From contig NZ_JAINVF010000006.1 in the NCBI RefSeq assembly GCF_020400585.1, forward strand, positions 248,001-312,000: DNA of 64,000 bases, given 5' to 3'. Below the pieces are notes generated by a model. It saw nothing but the letters and a program-made list of their open reading frames with translations, made no database searches and had not been told where the DNA came from. Below, in pieces: positions 56,291 through 64,000 of this stretch. Numbering within the stretch: the stretch's first letter is position 1; the number at the start of each line of letters is the position of its first letter. The position numbers and the translations under genes were made by a program. This stretch comes from Streptomyces sp. NK08204. Lineage in GTDB: Bacteria; Actinomycetota; Actinomycetes; Streptomycetales; Streptomycetaceae.

Positions 56291-56724
56291 CCTGCCACGC
56301 TAGGCAGCGCCGGCGCAGCCCGCCCGCCGGGTGGGCCGTCCGCGTCGGCTTGCGGGCCCCTCACGATCGGCGCACACGATGGCCGTGGCGCCTCGACACG
56401 CCCCCACGTGACTTCCCTGACCAAAGCCGCGCGCTGCGACGGGTCTTCCGCGAGCCCGACCAGCACATCACGACGGGAAGGCGCGCTCGTGAGCGTCCGC
56501 GCCGTCCGGCGCCCCGGACTCGTGAGCGCCGTACGCTGTCTCACCGGACGCCCCGGACGCCCCGGACGCCCCGGACGCCCCGGACGCCCCGGACGCCCCG
56601 GACGGCGTGACGATCGCCGCTGTGCGCGCCCGGCGAACGCGTCCGGGACTGCCGGACCCTTGCCCGGGGTACGAGGACCGGTGCAACAGCCGACCGGCCG
56701 GACCGGGCTTCCGAGAGAGGCAGC
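56291..56724. other. Intergenic region with 9-base minisatellite
   Basis: About 430 bases with no supported gene between the streptophobe gene and the RsbW-like kinase gene. The notable feature is the CCGGACGCC repeat at 56544-56604. Confidence 0.5.
56544..56604. repeat. 9-base tandem repeat (CCGGACGCC), about 6.8 copies
   Basis: Units at 56544, 56553, 56562, 56571, 56580, 56589 and a partial at 56598 are identical. Every frame gives only a low-complexity peptide, so it is not evidently coding. It is a likely length-variable minisatellite about 120 bases before the kinase gene start. Confidence 0.92.
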
Positions 56725-57177
56725 ATGACCGAGCACCTGGGTGGGGTGGTGGAACCGACTGGTATCGACGTGACCGTGGAGCCGCTGCGACGCGCGGCGC
56801 ACTACACCGGCGAACCCGGATGCATCGCCGAGGCGCGGGATTTCGCCGCCCGCTTCCTTCAGCAGCTGCGGACCGAATGGTGTGCCACCATCGACGGCCG
56901 CACCCACGGTGAGCTGCTCCTGGTCGTCAGCGAGCTGGTCACCAACGCGGAACGGCACAGCAACGGCCCGTACATCCTCGATCTGGAGGGCACGGACTCC
57001 GCGGTCACGGTGGCCGTGTACGACAGCAGCTCCGCTCTGCCCCGCGTCTTCCCCAAGGACCCCCGGCGCATCGGGCGGCACGGACTGGAGATCGTGCACG
57101 CACTGGCCGCCGAGATCACGGTGGAACGCGTGCCCGTCGGCAAACGGGTGCGCGCACGCGTCGAGTTGAGGTGCTGA
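56725..57177 (+). CDS. RsbW-like ATP-binding (HATPase) protein
   Basis: 150 residues. HATPase_c fold: HGELLLVVSELVTNAERHSN (N box), VAVYDSSSALPRVFP (G1-like) and RRIGRHGLEIVHALAAEITV (G2). Serine kinases of this type bind sigma factors as anti-sigma proteins, or regulators, and are counteracted by STAS proteins and PP2C phosphatases like the one at 26286. AGAGAGGCAGC precedes the ATG. Followed after 14 bases by the ClgR-like gene. Confidence 0.92.
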   Translation: MTEHLGGVVEPTGIDVTVEPLRRAAHYTGEPGCIAEARDFAARFLQQLRTEWCATIDGRTHGELLLVVSELVTNAERHSNGPYILDLEGTDSAVTVAVYDSSSALPRVFPKDPRRIGRHGLEIVHALAAEITVERVPVGKRVRARVELRC

Positions 57178-57191
57178 ACTAGGCTGAGGGG

Positions 57192-57548
57192 ATGAGCGAC
57201 GAGGTGAGCGAAGCCCGAGTGATCCCTTTGCGACCCGACACGCCCGTGGCCAAGGAGCCGCTGTGGCGCGACCTGGTCGGTGATGTGCTGCGCCGCGAGC
57301 GGCAGGCGCAGGAGCGCACGCTCAAGGAGGTGGCGGAAGCAGCCCGGATCTCGCTGCCCTACCTCTCCGAGGTCGAACGTGGCCGCAAGGAGGCCTCCTC
57401 GGAGATCCTCGCCGCCGCGGCCCACGCCCTCGGCCTGGACCTCGGCGGTCTGCTGTCCCGGGTGCACAGCGAGCTGTCCCGGCAGACGAGCACGGCTCGC
57501 CGGCCCGCGCCCGCCCAGCCGTACAACGGCCTCTGCCTGGCCGCCTGA
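57192..57548 (+). CDS. Xre-family regulator, ClgR-like
   Basis: 118 residues. An N-terminal 25-residue extension then a helix-turn-helix: LWRDLVGDVLRRERQAQERT, LKEVAEAARISLPYLSEVER, GRKEASSEILAAAAHALGLD. The YLSEVERGRKEASSE motif is that of ClgR/PopR-type activators of clp protease and heat-stress genes. It ends in QPYNGLCLAA: a hydrophobic C-terminus with two alanines, which in ClgR-type proteins is a ClpP-degradation signal, so self-controlled turnover is possible. ATG at 57192. Confidence 0.9.
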   Translation: MSDEVSEARVIPLRPDTPVAKEPLWRDLVGDVLRRERQAQERTLKEVAEAARISLPYLSEVERGRKEASSEILAAAAHALGLDLGGLLSRVHSELSRQTSTARRPAPAQPYNGLCLAA

Positions 57549-57678
57549 CACAGTCGCCCGACGAACCCGCCGGACCGAGCCAGGGTCAGTGGTGCGTGTG
57601 GCGTCCGGACAGCCGATGGGTTCTGCGGCGAGGATCGGTCGAAACAGGTGACCGCGTTCCACGCTGCAGGAGGTCCTC

Positions 57679-58161
57679 ATGGCCACCGATGGATTCACCA
57701 CATGTCTCTGGTTCGACGGACAGGCCGAGGAGGCCGCGGATTTCTACGTGTCGGTGTTCAACAACTCCGGCATCGGCCGCGTCGGCCGCTACACCGAGGC
57801 CGGTCCCGGTCCGGCGGGCTCCGTGCTCGCAGTGGAGTTCACGGCCAACGGCCAGAAGTTCGTCGCGCTCAACGGCGGCCCGCAGTTCACGTTCAACGAG
57901 GCCGTCTCCTTCCAGATCCACTGCTGTGACCAGCAGGAGATCGACCACTACTGGAGCCGGCTCACGGAGGACGGCGGCGAGGGCGGCCCCTGCGGCTGGC
58001 TCAAGGACAAGTACGGCGTCTCCTGGCAGGTCGTCTACGACCGGCTGATCGACCTGCTCGGCGACCCCGACCCGGAGAAGGCCGCGCGCACCGCCCGGGC
58101 CATGCTGAGCATGGGCAAGCTGGACGTCGCCGAGCTGGAGCGGGCGTACGCCGGGGAGTGA
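57679..58161 (+). CDS. VOC-family PhnB-like protein
   Basis: 160 residues. TTCLWFDGQAEEAADFYVSV, GRYTEAGPGPAGSVLAVEF, QKFVALNGGPQFTFNEAVSF, CCDQQEIDHYWSRLTEDGGE and CGWLKDKYGVSWQVVYDRL are those of PhnB / 3-demethylubiquinone-9 methyltransferase-like VOC proteins. AGGAGG precedes the ATG. The metal-ligand positions are not obviously conserved; function unknown. Confidence 0.93.
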   Translation: MATDGFTTCLWFDGQAEEAADFYVSVFNNSGIGRVGRYTEAGPGPAGSVLAVEFTANGQKFVALNGGPQFTFNEAVSFQIHCCDQQEIDHYWSRLTEDGGEGGPCGWLKDKYGVSWQVVYDRLIDLLGDPDPEKAARTARAMLSMGKLDVAELERAYAGE

Positions 58162-58170
58162 CCCCGGCCG

Positions 58171-59055
58171 TCAGACCCGGTCGGCCGCGATCAGCAGATA
58201 CTGGAAGCTGCCATTGCGGTAGGCGTCCAGGAACGTGTCCTCGATGCCCGTGACCAGATGACCGGCCTGCTTGCGCAGCTTCCAGTAAGGGATCGCGGCG
58301 TCGGTCAGATCCTGTACGTGAACCGGCACCAAGCGGTGACGCGCCATCGCCTTGAAGTACTCCGAGCGCGGATGGATGTCGCAGATGTAGTGCGCGTTGA
58401 TCAGCGACACCTCCCGCGAGGCCTGCCCGTACGTGTCGTCGTAGCAGCCGGTGATCACCACGTACCGTCCGCCGCGCCGCAGCAGCCGGGCGTGCTCGGC
58501 GAAGAGCAGGTCCAGTTCGACGTACATGGTCGACTCGTTGTTCCAGGACGCCGCGTACGCGCCCGAGGCGAAGCCGGTGTCGAGCATGTTGCGGTGGTGG
58601 TAGCGCACCTTGCCGTCGATGCCCCGGGCACGCGCCTGCTCGTTCGCGAACGCGGCCTGCTTGGTGGAGATCGTGACGCCGTCGGCGTGGCAGCCGTAGC
58701 GCAGGTGCGCCACGACGCTGCCGCCGCCCCGGCCGCAGCCGGCGTCGAAGACCCGGTCGTCGGGCGCGAGCGGGCCGAGATGGGAGGCGAGCAGCTCCGC
58801 CTGGGCGTGTTCCAGGCGGTGCAGCTCGTTGGTGATGCGGTCCCGACGCAGCTCGGGGTCCGGCTCGTCGAGCACCGACCAGTCGGCCTCTCCGATGCCG
58901 TAGTGGTGGTGGTACAGGTCGTCGATCCTGCCCAGTTCGAGGTTGACCGGGTTCTCCTCGGCGTTCCAGTAGTCGGCGACGCGGCTCTGGTAGGTCGACT
59001 GGGTCGGTACCGGTGCCGGTACCGGTGCGGTCCGCGTGACGGGGGCGGTGGTCAA
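58171..59055 (-). CDS. Geranyl diphosphate 2-C-methyltransferase
   Basis: 294 residues. SAM-dependent methyltransferase that adds a methyl group to C2 of GPP, giving 2-methyl-GPP for 2-methylisoborneol. Motif I is VFDAGCGRGGGS (about residues 102-113); NNESTMYVELDLLFAEHARL and YYCDDTYGQ-like ITGCYDDTYGQASREVSL follow. The N-terminal VADYWNAEENPVNLELGRID is characteristic of this enzyme group (S. coelicolor SCO7701 type). Start TTG at 59055 is chosen for GAGGAG upstream; ATG at 59076 adds seven residues but lacks a ribosome site. Last gene of the eshA operon. Confidence 0.95.
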   Translation of the reverse strand: MTTAPVTRTAPVPAPVPTQSTYQSRVADYWNAEENPVNLELGRIDDLYHHHYGIGEADWSVLDEPDPELRRDRITNELHRLEHAQAELLASHLGPLAPDDRVFDAGCGRGGGSVVAHLRYGCHADGVTISTKQAAFANEQARARGIDGKVRYHHRNMLDTGFASGAYAASWNNESTMYVELDLLFAEHARLLRRGGRYVVITGCYDDTYGQASREVSLINAHYICDIHPRSEYFKAMARHRLVPVHVQDLTDAAIPYWKLRKQAGHLVTGIEDTFLDAYRNGSFQYLLIAADRV

Positions 59056-59100
59056 CGGTGACTCCTCTTGGTACATGTGACGGTGTGTCAGGGAAGCGGG

Positions 59101-60258
59101 TTACCAGTAGTCGGGAAGGTGGTAGCGGTGAGTGTTCGTGGCGTGCCACTCGTGGTTGCCGGACACCCAGGCCGCCAGTCCGCGGGCGTACCGCTCGATG
59201 AGCGGCGAGCCGGCGGACAGCAGGGCGGACTCCTCCTCGAAGGCCGACATGATCCGGTTGTGGATCTCTACCGACGTCAGGTAGGCGGCCTTCAGCCCGC
59301 ACCGCTCGTTCGCGGCGACGACCTGCGGCAGGTTGAGGTGGGTGGGGTCGCTCGCCAGCTCCTTGGTGAAGGAGTACAGGTCGTTGACGATCGTCGTCGC
59401 GTTGCACGCGAGGGCGGTGATCCGCTGGATCTCGGGGCGGGCGTAGACCTGTTCGGGCAGCTCGTAGCCGTCCACGGCGTCCACGACGGACAGGCAGGGA
59501 CGGAAGTTGTTGAACTGCCGCATCACCAGGTACTCCCAGACCCGCGGCACGTACCGGGTCTCCGCCCAGGAGGCCTCGGCCAGGTAGCCGAGGTGCAGCC
59601 GGGCGAGGTCGTGCACGAGCCGGTCGGTCTGGCTCGGCGTGGCGAGGCCGGCGAAGTCCCGCAGCGCGAAGTGGTACGAGCGCAGCGGACCGTCCGCGCG
59701 CACGCCCTGGCGCCACTGCGCCTCCAGTTCGGGAGTGCCGTGGTAGGGGTCGAGCGCCGACTGGGCCAGGACCAGCCGACCGCCGAGGCCGCGGCGTGCC
59801 CCTCCTCGGCCCTCGTCCTCCTCGCAGTAGCAGCTGTCGACGATGTTCTCGGCCAGCAGCAGCTCACCGGCGGCGGTGAGGCGGTCCAGGTCGACCGCGC
59901 CGGGATGCTGGAGCACCACGGCCCGGCCGAACTGGAAGCCTGCGAAGTCCCCGTGCCAGGCGGCCGGGAAGAGGTCCTCGGCACGGGCCCACGCCTCCAG
60001 GCGGCGGTCGATCTCCCGCACCTTCTCCGGGTCGGCAGGCACAGCGGGCCGGTACAGCAGACCGGGGATCACCCCGGTGCGGCGGTGGGCCCGCAGGCTC
60101 CGGGCCAGGTTCGGGGGCCCGGGTAGTGCATACGCCGTCGTGGACGGGGTCGTGGACAGGTCGGGTGCGGTCGTGGTCGCGGCGGGTGCGGTCGTGGACG
60201 GGTCGGGTGCGGTCGTGGACGGGATCGCCGTTGTGGACGGGGTCGTGGTGGTGGTCAT
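59101..60258 (-). CDS. 2-methylisoborneol synthase
   Basis: 385 residues. Class I terpene synthase that cyclises 2-methyl-GPP to 2-methylisoborneol. The acidic motif is VDSCYCEEDEG (Asp first, then Ser where DD is usual), and the NSE motif is NDLYSFTKE. HEWHATNTHRYHLPDYW is the typical C-terminus. Residues 1-44 are a Thr/Pro/Ala/Ser repeat (STTAPDPSTTAPAATTT and similar), much shorter than the ~110 disordered residues of well-known homologues; in family knowledge this N-terminal segment loads the enzyme into the EshA shell. ATG at 60258, 16 bases after eshA. Confidence 0.96.
   Translation of the reverse strand: MTTTTTPSTTAIPSTTAPDPSTTAPAATTTAPDLSTTPSTTAYALPGPPNLARSLRAHRRTGVIPGLLYRPAVPADPEKVREIDRRLEAWARAEDLFPAAWHGDFAGFQFGRAVVLQHPGAVDLDRLTAAGELLLAENIVDSCYCEEDEGRGGARRGLGGRLVLAQSALDPYHGTPELEAQWRQGVRADGPLRSYHFALRDFAGLATPSQTDRLVHDLARLHLGYLAEASWAETRYVPRVWEYLVMRQFNNFRPCLSVVDAVDGYELPEQVYARPEIQRITALACNATTIVNDLYSFTKELASDPTHLNLPQVVAANERCGLKAAYLTSVEIHNRIMSAFEEESALLSAGSPLIERYARGLAAWVSGNHEWHATNTHRYHLPDYW
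60122..60258 (-). repeat. Minisatellite encoding synthase N-terminus
   Basis: Repeats of GACGGGTCGGGTGCGGTCGTG and GGACGGGGTCGTG variants (plus-strand reading) fill this stretch, coding STTAP-like units. It probably changes length by slippage, which would change the N-terminal tail length without altering the catalytic domain. Confidence 0.75.
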
Positions 60259-60274
60259 GTGATGCTCCGGGCCG

Positions 60275-61717
60275 TCATTCGGGGAGCCGTCCGACCTGGA
60301 CGTTCTCCAGGATCCCGGCCGCGTCGGGGACGAGGATGGCCAGCGAGTAGTAGGCGGTGACGAGGTAGTTGATGATCGCGGCCGAGTCGATGCCCATGAA
60401 ACGGACGTTCAGGCCCGGCTGGTGTTCCTCCGGGATCCCCGTCCGGTAGAGGCCGATCACGCCCTGGTCGGCCTCGCCGGTGCGCAGCGCGATGATGCTG
60501 CTGGTGTGGTCGTCGCTGACCGGGATCTTGCTGCACGGGAAGATGGGCACGCCCCGCCAGGCCGGCACCTCGTGGCCGTCGACGTTCGTGGTGCCGGGCA
60601 CCAGACCGCGCCGGTTGCACTGCCGGAAGAACGCGGCGATCGCCTTCGGATGGGCGAGGAACACCTTGGTCTTGCGCCGCATCGACAGCAGCTCGTCCAT
60701 GTCGTCCGGGGTCGGAGGGCCGGTCAGGCTGCTGATCCGCTGCCCGTAGTCGACGTTGTGCAGCAGCCCGAACTCGCGGTTGTTGACGAGCTCCCACTCC
60801 TGGCGTTCGCGGATCTCCTCCACGGTCAGCCGGAGCTGCTGCGCGGTCTGGTCCATGGGGTCGTTGTAGAGGTCGGCGACCCGGGTGTGGACCCGCAGCA
60901 CGGTCTGGGTGAGGGACAACTCGTATTCGCGCGGAGCGAGTTCGTAGTCCACGAAGCCACCGGACAGTGTCTGCTCGCCCACGTGGCCGGCCTGCACCGG
61001 CACCTCGGCCTCACCCTTGCGGTTCATGGGCCTGCGCTGCCGCTCGACATAGGCCCGCAGATGGGCCGCGAGGGACGGCACCCGGCCGCTGAACTCCTGG
61101 ACGGCGTTCCAGGGCAGCGACAGCACCACGCCCGCTGTCTCGGCCCGCACCGAGGCCAGCCACAGTGGGTCGGACTGCCCGACCGCCTCGTCGCCCATCT
61201 GGTCGCCGTCGGTGACGACCCCGATGATCTCCTCGTCGCCGTACTTGCCGTTGGTGAACCGGGTGAAGCGGCCGTGGACGACGAGGTACGCCTCCGTGAC
61301 GGGCTGGCCCGCCTCGAACAGCACCTGACCGGCGCGCACCTCACGGGGCTGGAAGCGGGCGGCGATCTCCCGCAGGACGTCGGTGTCGGGGTAGCCGCGC
61401 AGGATCGGCAGTTCGGTCAGCGTCTCGGGAATGACCCGGATGTCGTCGGCGCCGTTCTGCTCGAAGTGCACCCGGCCGCGTCCGGTGCGCAGCTGGAGAC
61501 GGCGGTTGACCCGGTAGGTGCCGCCCCTGACATCCACCCAGGGCAGGGTCTTCAGCAGCCATCGAGAGGTGATGGCCTGCATCTGTGGTTCTGACTTGGT
61601 GGTCGTGGCGAGCTGGCGTGCCGCCCGGGTGCTCAGACTGGTGAGCTGTCCGTCGGCCGTGGGGTCGGGGGCGGGATCGTCGACGGCGGAACCGGTGGCG
61701 CCCTGCGGTGTGGACAC
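60275..61717 (-). CDS. eshA: EshA, family 2B encapsulin shell protein with cNMP-binding domain
   Basis: 480 residues. After a disordered N-terminus (1-45) comes an HK97-like shell fold ([20 protein letters not shown]), interrupted by a cyclic-nucleotide-binding domain at about 108-225 ([40 protein letters not shown]), then the remaining shell domain with [40 protein letters not shown] and [20 protein letters not shown]. EshA forms a capsid that encloses 2-methylisoborneol synthase and influences antibiotic production and sporulation in S. griseus. GTG at 61717 after GGAGGG. First gene of the three-gene operon. Confidence 0.95.
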   Translation of the reverse strand: MSTPQGATGSAVDDPAPDPTADGQLTSLSTRAARQLATTTKSEPQMQAITSRWLLKTLPWVDVRGGTYRVNRRLQLRTGRGRVHFEQNGADDIRVIPETLTELPILRGYPDTDVLREIAARFQPREVRAGQVLFEAGQPVTEAYLVVHGRFTRFTNGKYGDEEIIGVVTDGDQMGDEAVGQSDPLWLASVRAETAGVVLSLPWNAVQEFSGRVPSLAAHLRAYVERQRRPMNRKGEAEVPVQAGHVGEQTLSGGFVDYELAPREYELSLTQTVLRVHTRVADLYNDPMDQTAQQLRLTVEEIRERQEWELVNNREFGLLHNVDYGQRISSLTGPPTPDDMDELLSMRRKTKVFLAHPKAIAAFFRQCNRRGLVPGTTNVDGHEVPAWRGVPIFPCSKIPVSDDHTSSIIALRTGEADQGVIGLYRTGIPEEHQPGLNVRFMGIDSAAIINYLVTAYYSLAILVPDAAGILENVQVGRLPE

Positions 61718-61937
61718 ATTCCCTCCAGCTGAGCGGTGAACGGGTGTGAGCGGACAGGAGTGACCGGATCGGTCGGTGGTGAACGTGTTGGCCGTGTGCC
61801 TGAATCCACCCAAACAGGCCTGGTGGGGGCTGCGGTACGGCGTGAAAGGGGCGGATCGGCACCCCGGGAGTCGTAAACCTGCCCTGGGGGGCGCGGACGG
61901 CCGGCGGCCCGCCCGCGCGCCGGTGGGCTGCTTCCGC

Positions 61938-61998
61938 GAGCCGGGTGAGCGAGCCGGGTGAGCGGGCCGGGTGAGCGGGCCGGGTGAGCGGGCCGGGG
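61938..61998. repeat. 13-base tandem repeat after alcohol dehydrogenase
   Basis: GAGCGAGCCGGGT then GAGCGGGCCGGGT twice and GAGCGGGCCGGGG, after a partial unit. It lies between the dehydrogenase stop and eshA promoter side; about four copies. Confidence 0.9.
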
Positions 61999-62004
61999 AC
62001 GGGC

Positions 62005-63012
62005 TCAGGACAGGTCGTTCACCAGCACGGCCGCCCCGTCGAAGCGGTCGGCCTTGAGGTCCGCCAGCGCCCTGGGAGCCTCGGACAGCGGATAGGCGTG
62101 CGTGGTCGCGTGGACACCGTACTGGGCGGCCAGGGAGAGGAACTCCCGTCCGTCCGCACGGGTGTTGGAGGTGACGCTGCGCAGCTCCCGCTCGTAGAAC
62201 AGCTCGCTCTCGTAGTGCAGGGGCGGTACGTCGCTCAGGTGGATCCCCGCGATCACCAGCACCCCTCCCCGGTCGAGGGCGCGCAGCGCGACCGGGACCA
62301 GCTCACCTGCCGGGGCGAACAGGATCGCCGCGTCCAGCGGCTCCGGCGGCGGCCCGGGAAGGTCGTGTGCGGAGGCGGCGCCCAGCTCCAGCGCCAGCCG
62401 CCGGGCCGCGGCGCCCCGGGTGACCACGTGCACCCTGGCCCCCTCGGCGAGCGCCACCTGCGCGCACAGATGGGCGCTGCCCCCGAAGCCGTACAGGCCC
62501 AGCCGGCCGCCGGCCGGCAGCCCGGCGCGGCGCAGCGCACGGTGGCCGATGATCCCCGCGCACAGCAGCGGCGCCGCCGCCACGTCGTCCAGGGCCCCGG
62601 GCATCCGGTAGGCGAAGCCGGCCGGGACGGTGGTGTACTCGGCGTACCCTCCGTCGGCGTCCCAGCCGGTGTACCGCGAGCCCGGGCACAGGTTCTCGGC
62701 GCCCCGCGCACAGTACGAGCACACCCCGTCGGTGTGCCGCAGCCAGGCCACGCCCACCCGGTCGCCCCCCGTGAAGTCCTGGACCCCGGCCCCGGCCCCA
62801 GCGACCACGCCGACGACCTCATGGCCGGGTGTCACCCCGGCCCGGTGCACCGGCAGGTCGCCCTCGGTGACGTGCAGATCGGTCCGGCACACCCCGCAGG
62901 TCCGCACGCGCACCAGCAACTCGTCCGGCCCGGGCACCGGAACCGGCCGCTCCACGAGCCGGAGGGGTCCGTCCTCGACCGGCCCCGGCCGCACCACCGA
63001 CCACGCCCGCAT
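62005..63012 (-). CDS. Zinc-dependent alcohol dehydrogenase (AdhA-like)
   Basis: 335 residues. Catalytic zinc: CGVCRTD and PGHEVVGVV. Rossmann motif [20 protein letters not shown]. Structural-zinc loop reads [16 protein letters not shown]: three Cys, with Asp where the first of four Cys is expected. [20 protein letters not shown] is typical of the adhA subgroup of Streptomyces. ATG at 63012 follows GGCGGAGG. The longer frame to 63192 is repeat-derived and rejected. Confidence 0.93.
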   Translation of the reverse strand: MRAWSVVRPGPVEDGPLRLVERPVPVPGPDELLVRVRTCGVCRTDLHVTEGDLPVHRAGVTPGHEVVGVVAGAGAGVQDFTGGDRVGVAWLRHTDGVCSYCARGAENLCPGSRYTGWDADGGYAEYTTVPAGFAYRMPGALDDVAAAPLLCAGIIGHRALRRAGLPAGGRLGLYGFGGSAHLCAQVALAEGARVHVVTRGAAARRLALELGAASAHDLPGPPPEPLDAAILFAPAGELVPVALRALDRGGVLVIAGIHLSDVPPLHYESELFYERELRSVTSNTRADGREFLSLAAQYGVHATTHAYPLSEAPRALADLKADRFDGAAVLVNDLS

Positions 63013-63043
63013 GGCGTCCTCCGCCTTCCTTCGCGTCCTTGGC

Positions 63044-63126
63044 CCGTCCCTTCGTGTCTTCGGCCGTCCCTTCCGTCCCTCGGCGGTCCCTTCCCGTCCC
63101 TCGGGGGTTGCTTCCCGTCCCTCGGC
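63044..63126. repeat. 20-21-base repeat upstream of alcohol dehydrogenase
   Basis: Four imperfect units built on CGTCCCTTC-CGTCCCTCGG. Pyrimidine-rich on the plus strand. It occupies the likely promoter area of the leftward dehydrogenase gene. Confidence 0.75.
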
Positions 63127-63298
63127 CCCGTGCGCGTCTTGCGGTCGACCCCTCGTGACCCTCCGGCGGACCGGGCCGGTCGTCGCCCGCATCCCCAGTG
63201 TCCGCCGCGCACCCGTTCACCGCGCGGGCGGACGGCGGGCTGGCTAGCGTGAACAACCGGGGCAGAACCGACCGGCAGACAGACCAGGAGGCCGCGCC

Positions 63299-64000
63299 AT
63301 GGCCGTGCTACCCGAAGGAGCCCCCTGCTGGGCCGACGCGATGTTCAGCGACGTCGAAGGGGCCAGGAACTTCTACGGAGAGGTCCTCGGCTGGACCTTC
63401 GGCGAGGCCGCGTCGGAGTACGGCAACTACACCCAGGCTTATGCGGACGGCAAGGCGGTGGCCGCCGTGGTCCCGCCCGTGCCCGGCCAGGAGGGCCAGT
63501 CGCAGTGGTGCCTGTACTTCGCCTCGCCGGACGCCGCCGCGACCGCCGCGAAGATCAGGGAGAACGGCGGCGAGGTGCTGATGGAGCCGATGCAGGTCGG
63601 TGACTTCGGCACGATGTGCCTGGCCCGGGAACCCGGCGGAGCCGTGTTCGGCGTCTGGCAGGCGGGCACCCACGAGGGGTTCGAGGCGACGGCGGTGCCC
63701 GGTGCCTACAACTGGGCCGAGATCTTCACCCGCGACCCCGAGCGGACGGACGCGTTCCTCACCGCCGTCTTCCCCTACACCGTGAAGCAGCTCGAGGACG
63801 ACGGGGTCGACTTCCGGGTCTTCGACATCGGCGACGACACGGTCCTCGGCCGGATGCGGATGACCGAGGAGTTCCCGCCCGAGGTCCCGTCGTACATCAA
63901 CGTGTACTTCGGCGTGAGCGACTGCGACGAGGCCGTCGCCCGGGCCACCAAACTCGGCGCCGTATTGCGCTTCGGGCCCACGAGCAGCCCCTTCGGGCGG
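63299..64000 (+). CDS. VOC-family double-domain protein, 3' end missing
   Basis: 234 residues up to the window edge; open at the end. First module: PCWADAMFSDVEGARNFYGE, VLGWTFGEA, WCLYFASPDAAATAAKI, FGTMCLAREPGGAVFGVWQA. Second begins AYNWAEIFTRDPERTDAFLT and continues to YFGVSDCDEAVARATKLGAV. This is the two-domain glyoxalase/bleomycin-resistance-like layout common in Streptomyces (e.g. CFP-30-like). ATG at 63299 after AGGAGG. About 20-30 residues should be missing. Confidence 0.92.
   Translation, partial: MAVLPEGAPCWADAMFSDVEGARNFYGEVLGWTFGEAASEYGNYTQAYADGKAVAAVVPPVPGQEGQSQWCLYFASPDAAATAAKIRENGGEVLMEPMQVGDFGTMCLAREPGGAVFGVWQAGTHEGFEATAVPGAYNWAEIFTRDPERTDAFLTAVFPYTVKQLEDDGVDFRVFDIGDDTVLGRMRMTEEFPPEVPSYINVYFGVSDCDEAVARATKLGAVLRFGPTSSPFGR

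Noticed and set aside
59101..60258. Synthase gene considered as broken because of the short N-terminus
   Set aside because: The catalytic domain is complete from GPPNLARSLRAHRR to the C-terminus and the start has a GGAG site; the short tail is better read as a variant.

Overview
The window is a 64 kb piece of a Streptomyces chromosome. The support is very high GC with third-position G/C bias, GTG and TTG starts behind strong GGAGG sites, rare TTA codons, and a family set typical of the genus: chaplins, SsgA-like and NsdA-like developmental regulators, DUF397, SPW-repeat and streptophobe membrane proteins, a streptogrisin-type protease, EshA and 2-methylisoborneol synthase. No rRNA, tRNA, phage or CRISPR array is visible. 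The many decayed genes and transposon remnants suggest an accessory or arm-like region rather than the core; this is inference.

Layout. 1-5.6 kb: the 3' part of a FAD/Fe-S dehydrogenase, a SigB/F-type sigma factor, and a MarR regulator followed by a membrane protein with a perfect palindrome between them. 5.6-14.2 kb is strongly decayed: remnants of an RpiB-type isomerase, an acyl-CoA dehydrogenase, an acyl-CoA ligase, an IS5-type transposase and an IS605 TnpB lie among intact genes for DUF6479, a Cys-rich helical-bundle protein, a DUF2236 oxygenase, a PYROXD2-like oxidoreductase, an acyl-CoA ligase and a mycothiol-dependent isomerase. 14.3-24.4 kb: a streptogrisin-like protease, phenylacetate-CoA ligase, a hydrolase, a broken thiolase, a truncated MFS exporter, DUF397, a peptidoglycan amidase and an APH-fold kinase. 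24.7-28.5 kb is a regulatory and developmental group: an NsdA-like regulator, a PAS-PP2C phosphatase and an SsgA-like protein. 28.6-38.1 kb: secreted phospholipase C, inositol-dehydrogenase-like enzyme, baeRF protein, hydrolase, asparagine synthetase and a secreted tripeptidyl-aminopeptidase-like protein.

38.4-39.7 kb encodes an unusual cell-wall-anchored chaplin with five chaplin modules, the last without cysteines. 39.9-57.6 kb holds two GNATs (one frameshifted in a T run), a secreted two-domain protein, an SPW protein, an ALDH, an AKR, a BlaI regulator without its protease partner, a VOC/adenosine deaminase pair behind an 8-8-8 inverted repeat, a divergent LysR/AKR pair, a streptophobe protein, an RsbW-like kinase and a ClgR-like regulator.

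The most coherent system is at 58.2-61.7 kb on the minus strand: eshA (family 2B encapsulin shell with a cyclic-nucleotide-binding domain), 2-methylisoborneol synthase and geranyl-diphosphate 2-C-methyltransferase, with 16- and 45-base gaps. GPP is methylated, then cyclised by a terpene synthase expected to be packaged in the EshA shell through its disordered N-terminus, which here is a short Thr/Pro/Ala repeat. The window ends in a zinc alcohol dehydrogenase and a VOC protein that runs off the right edge.
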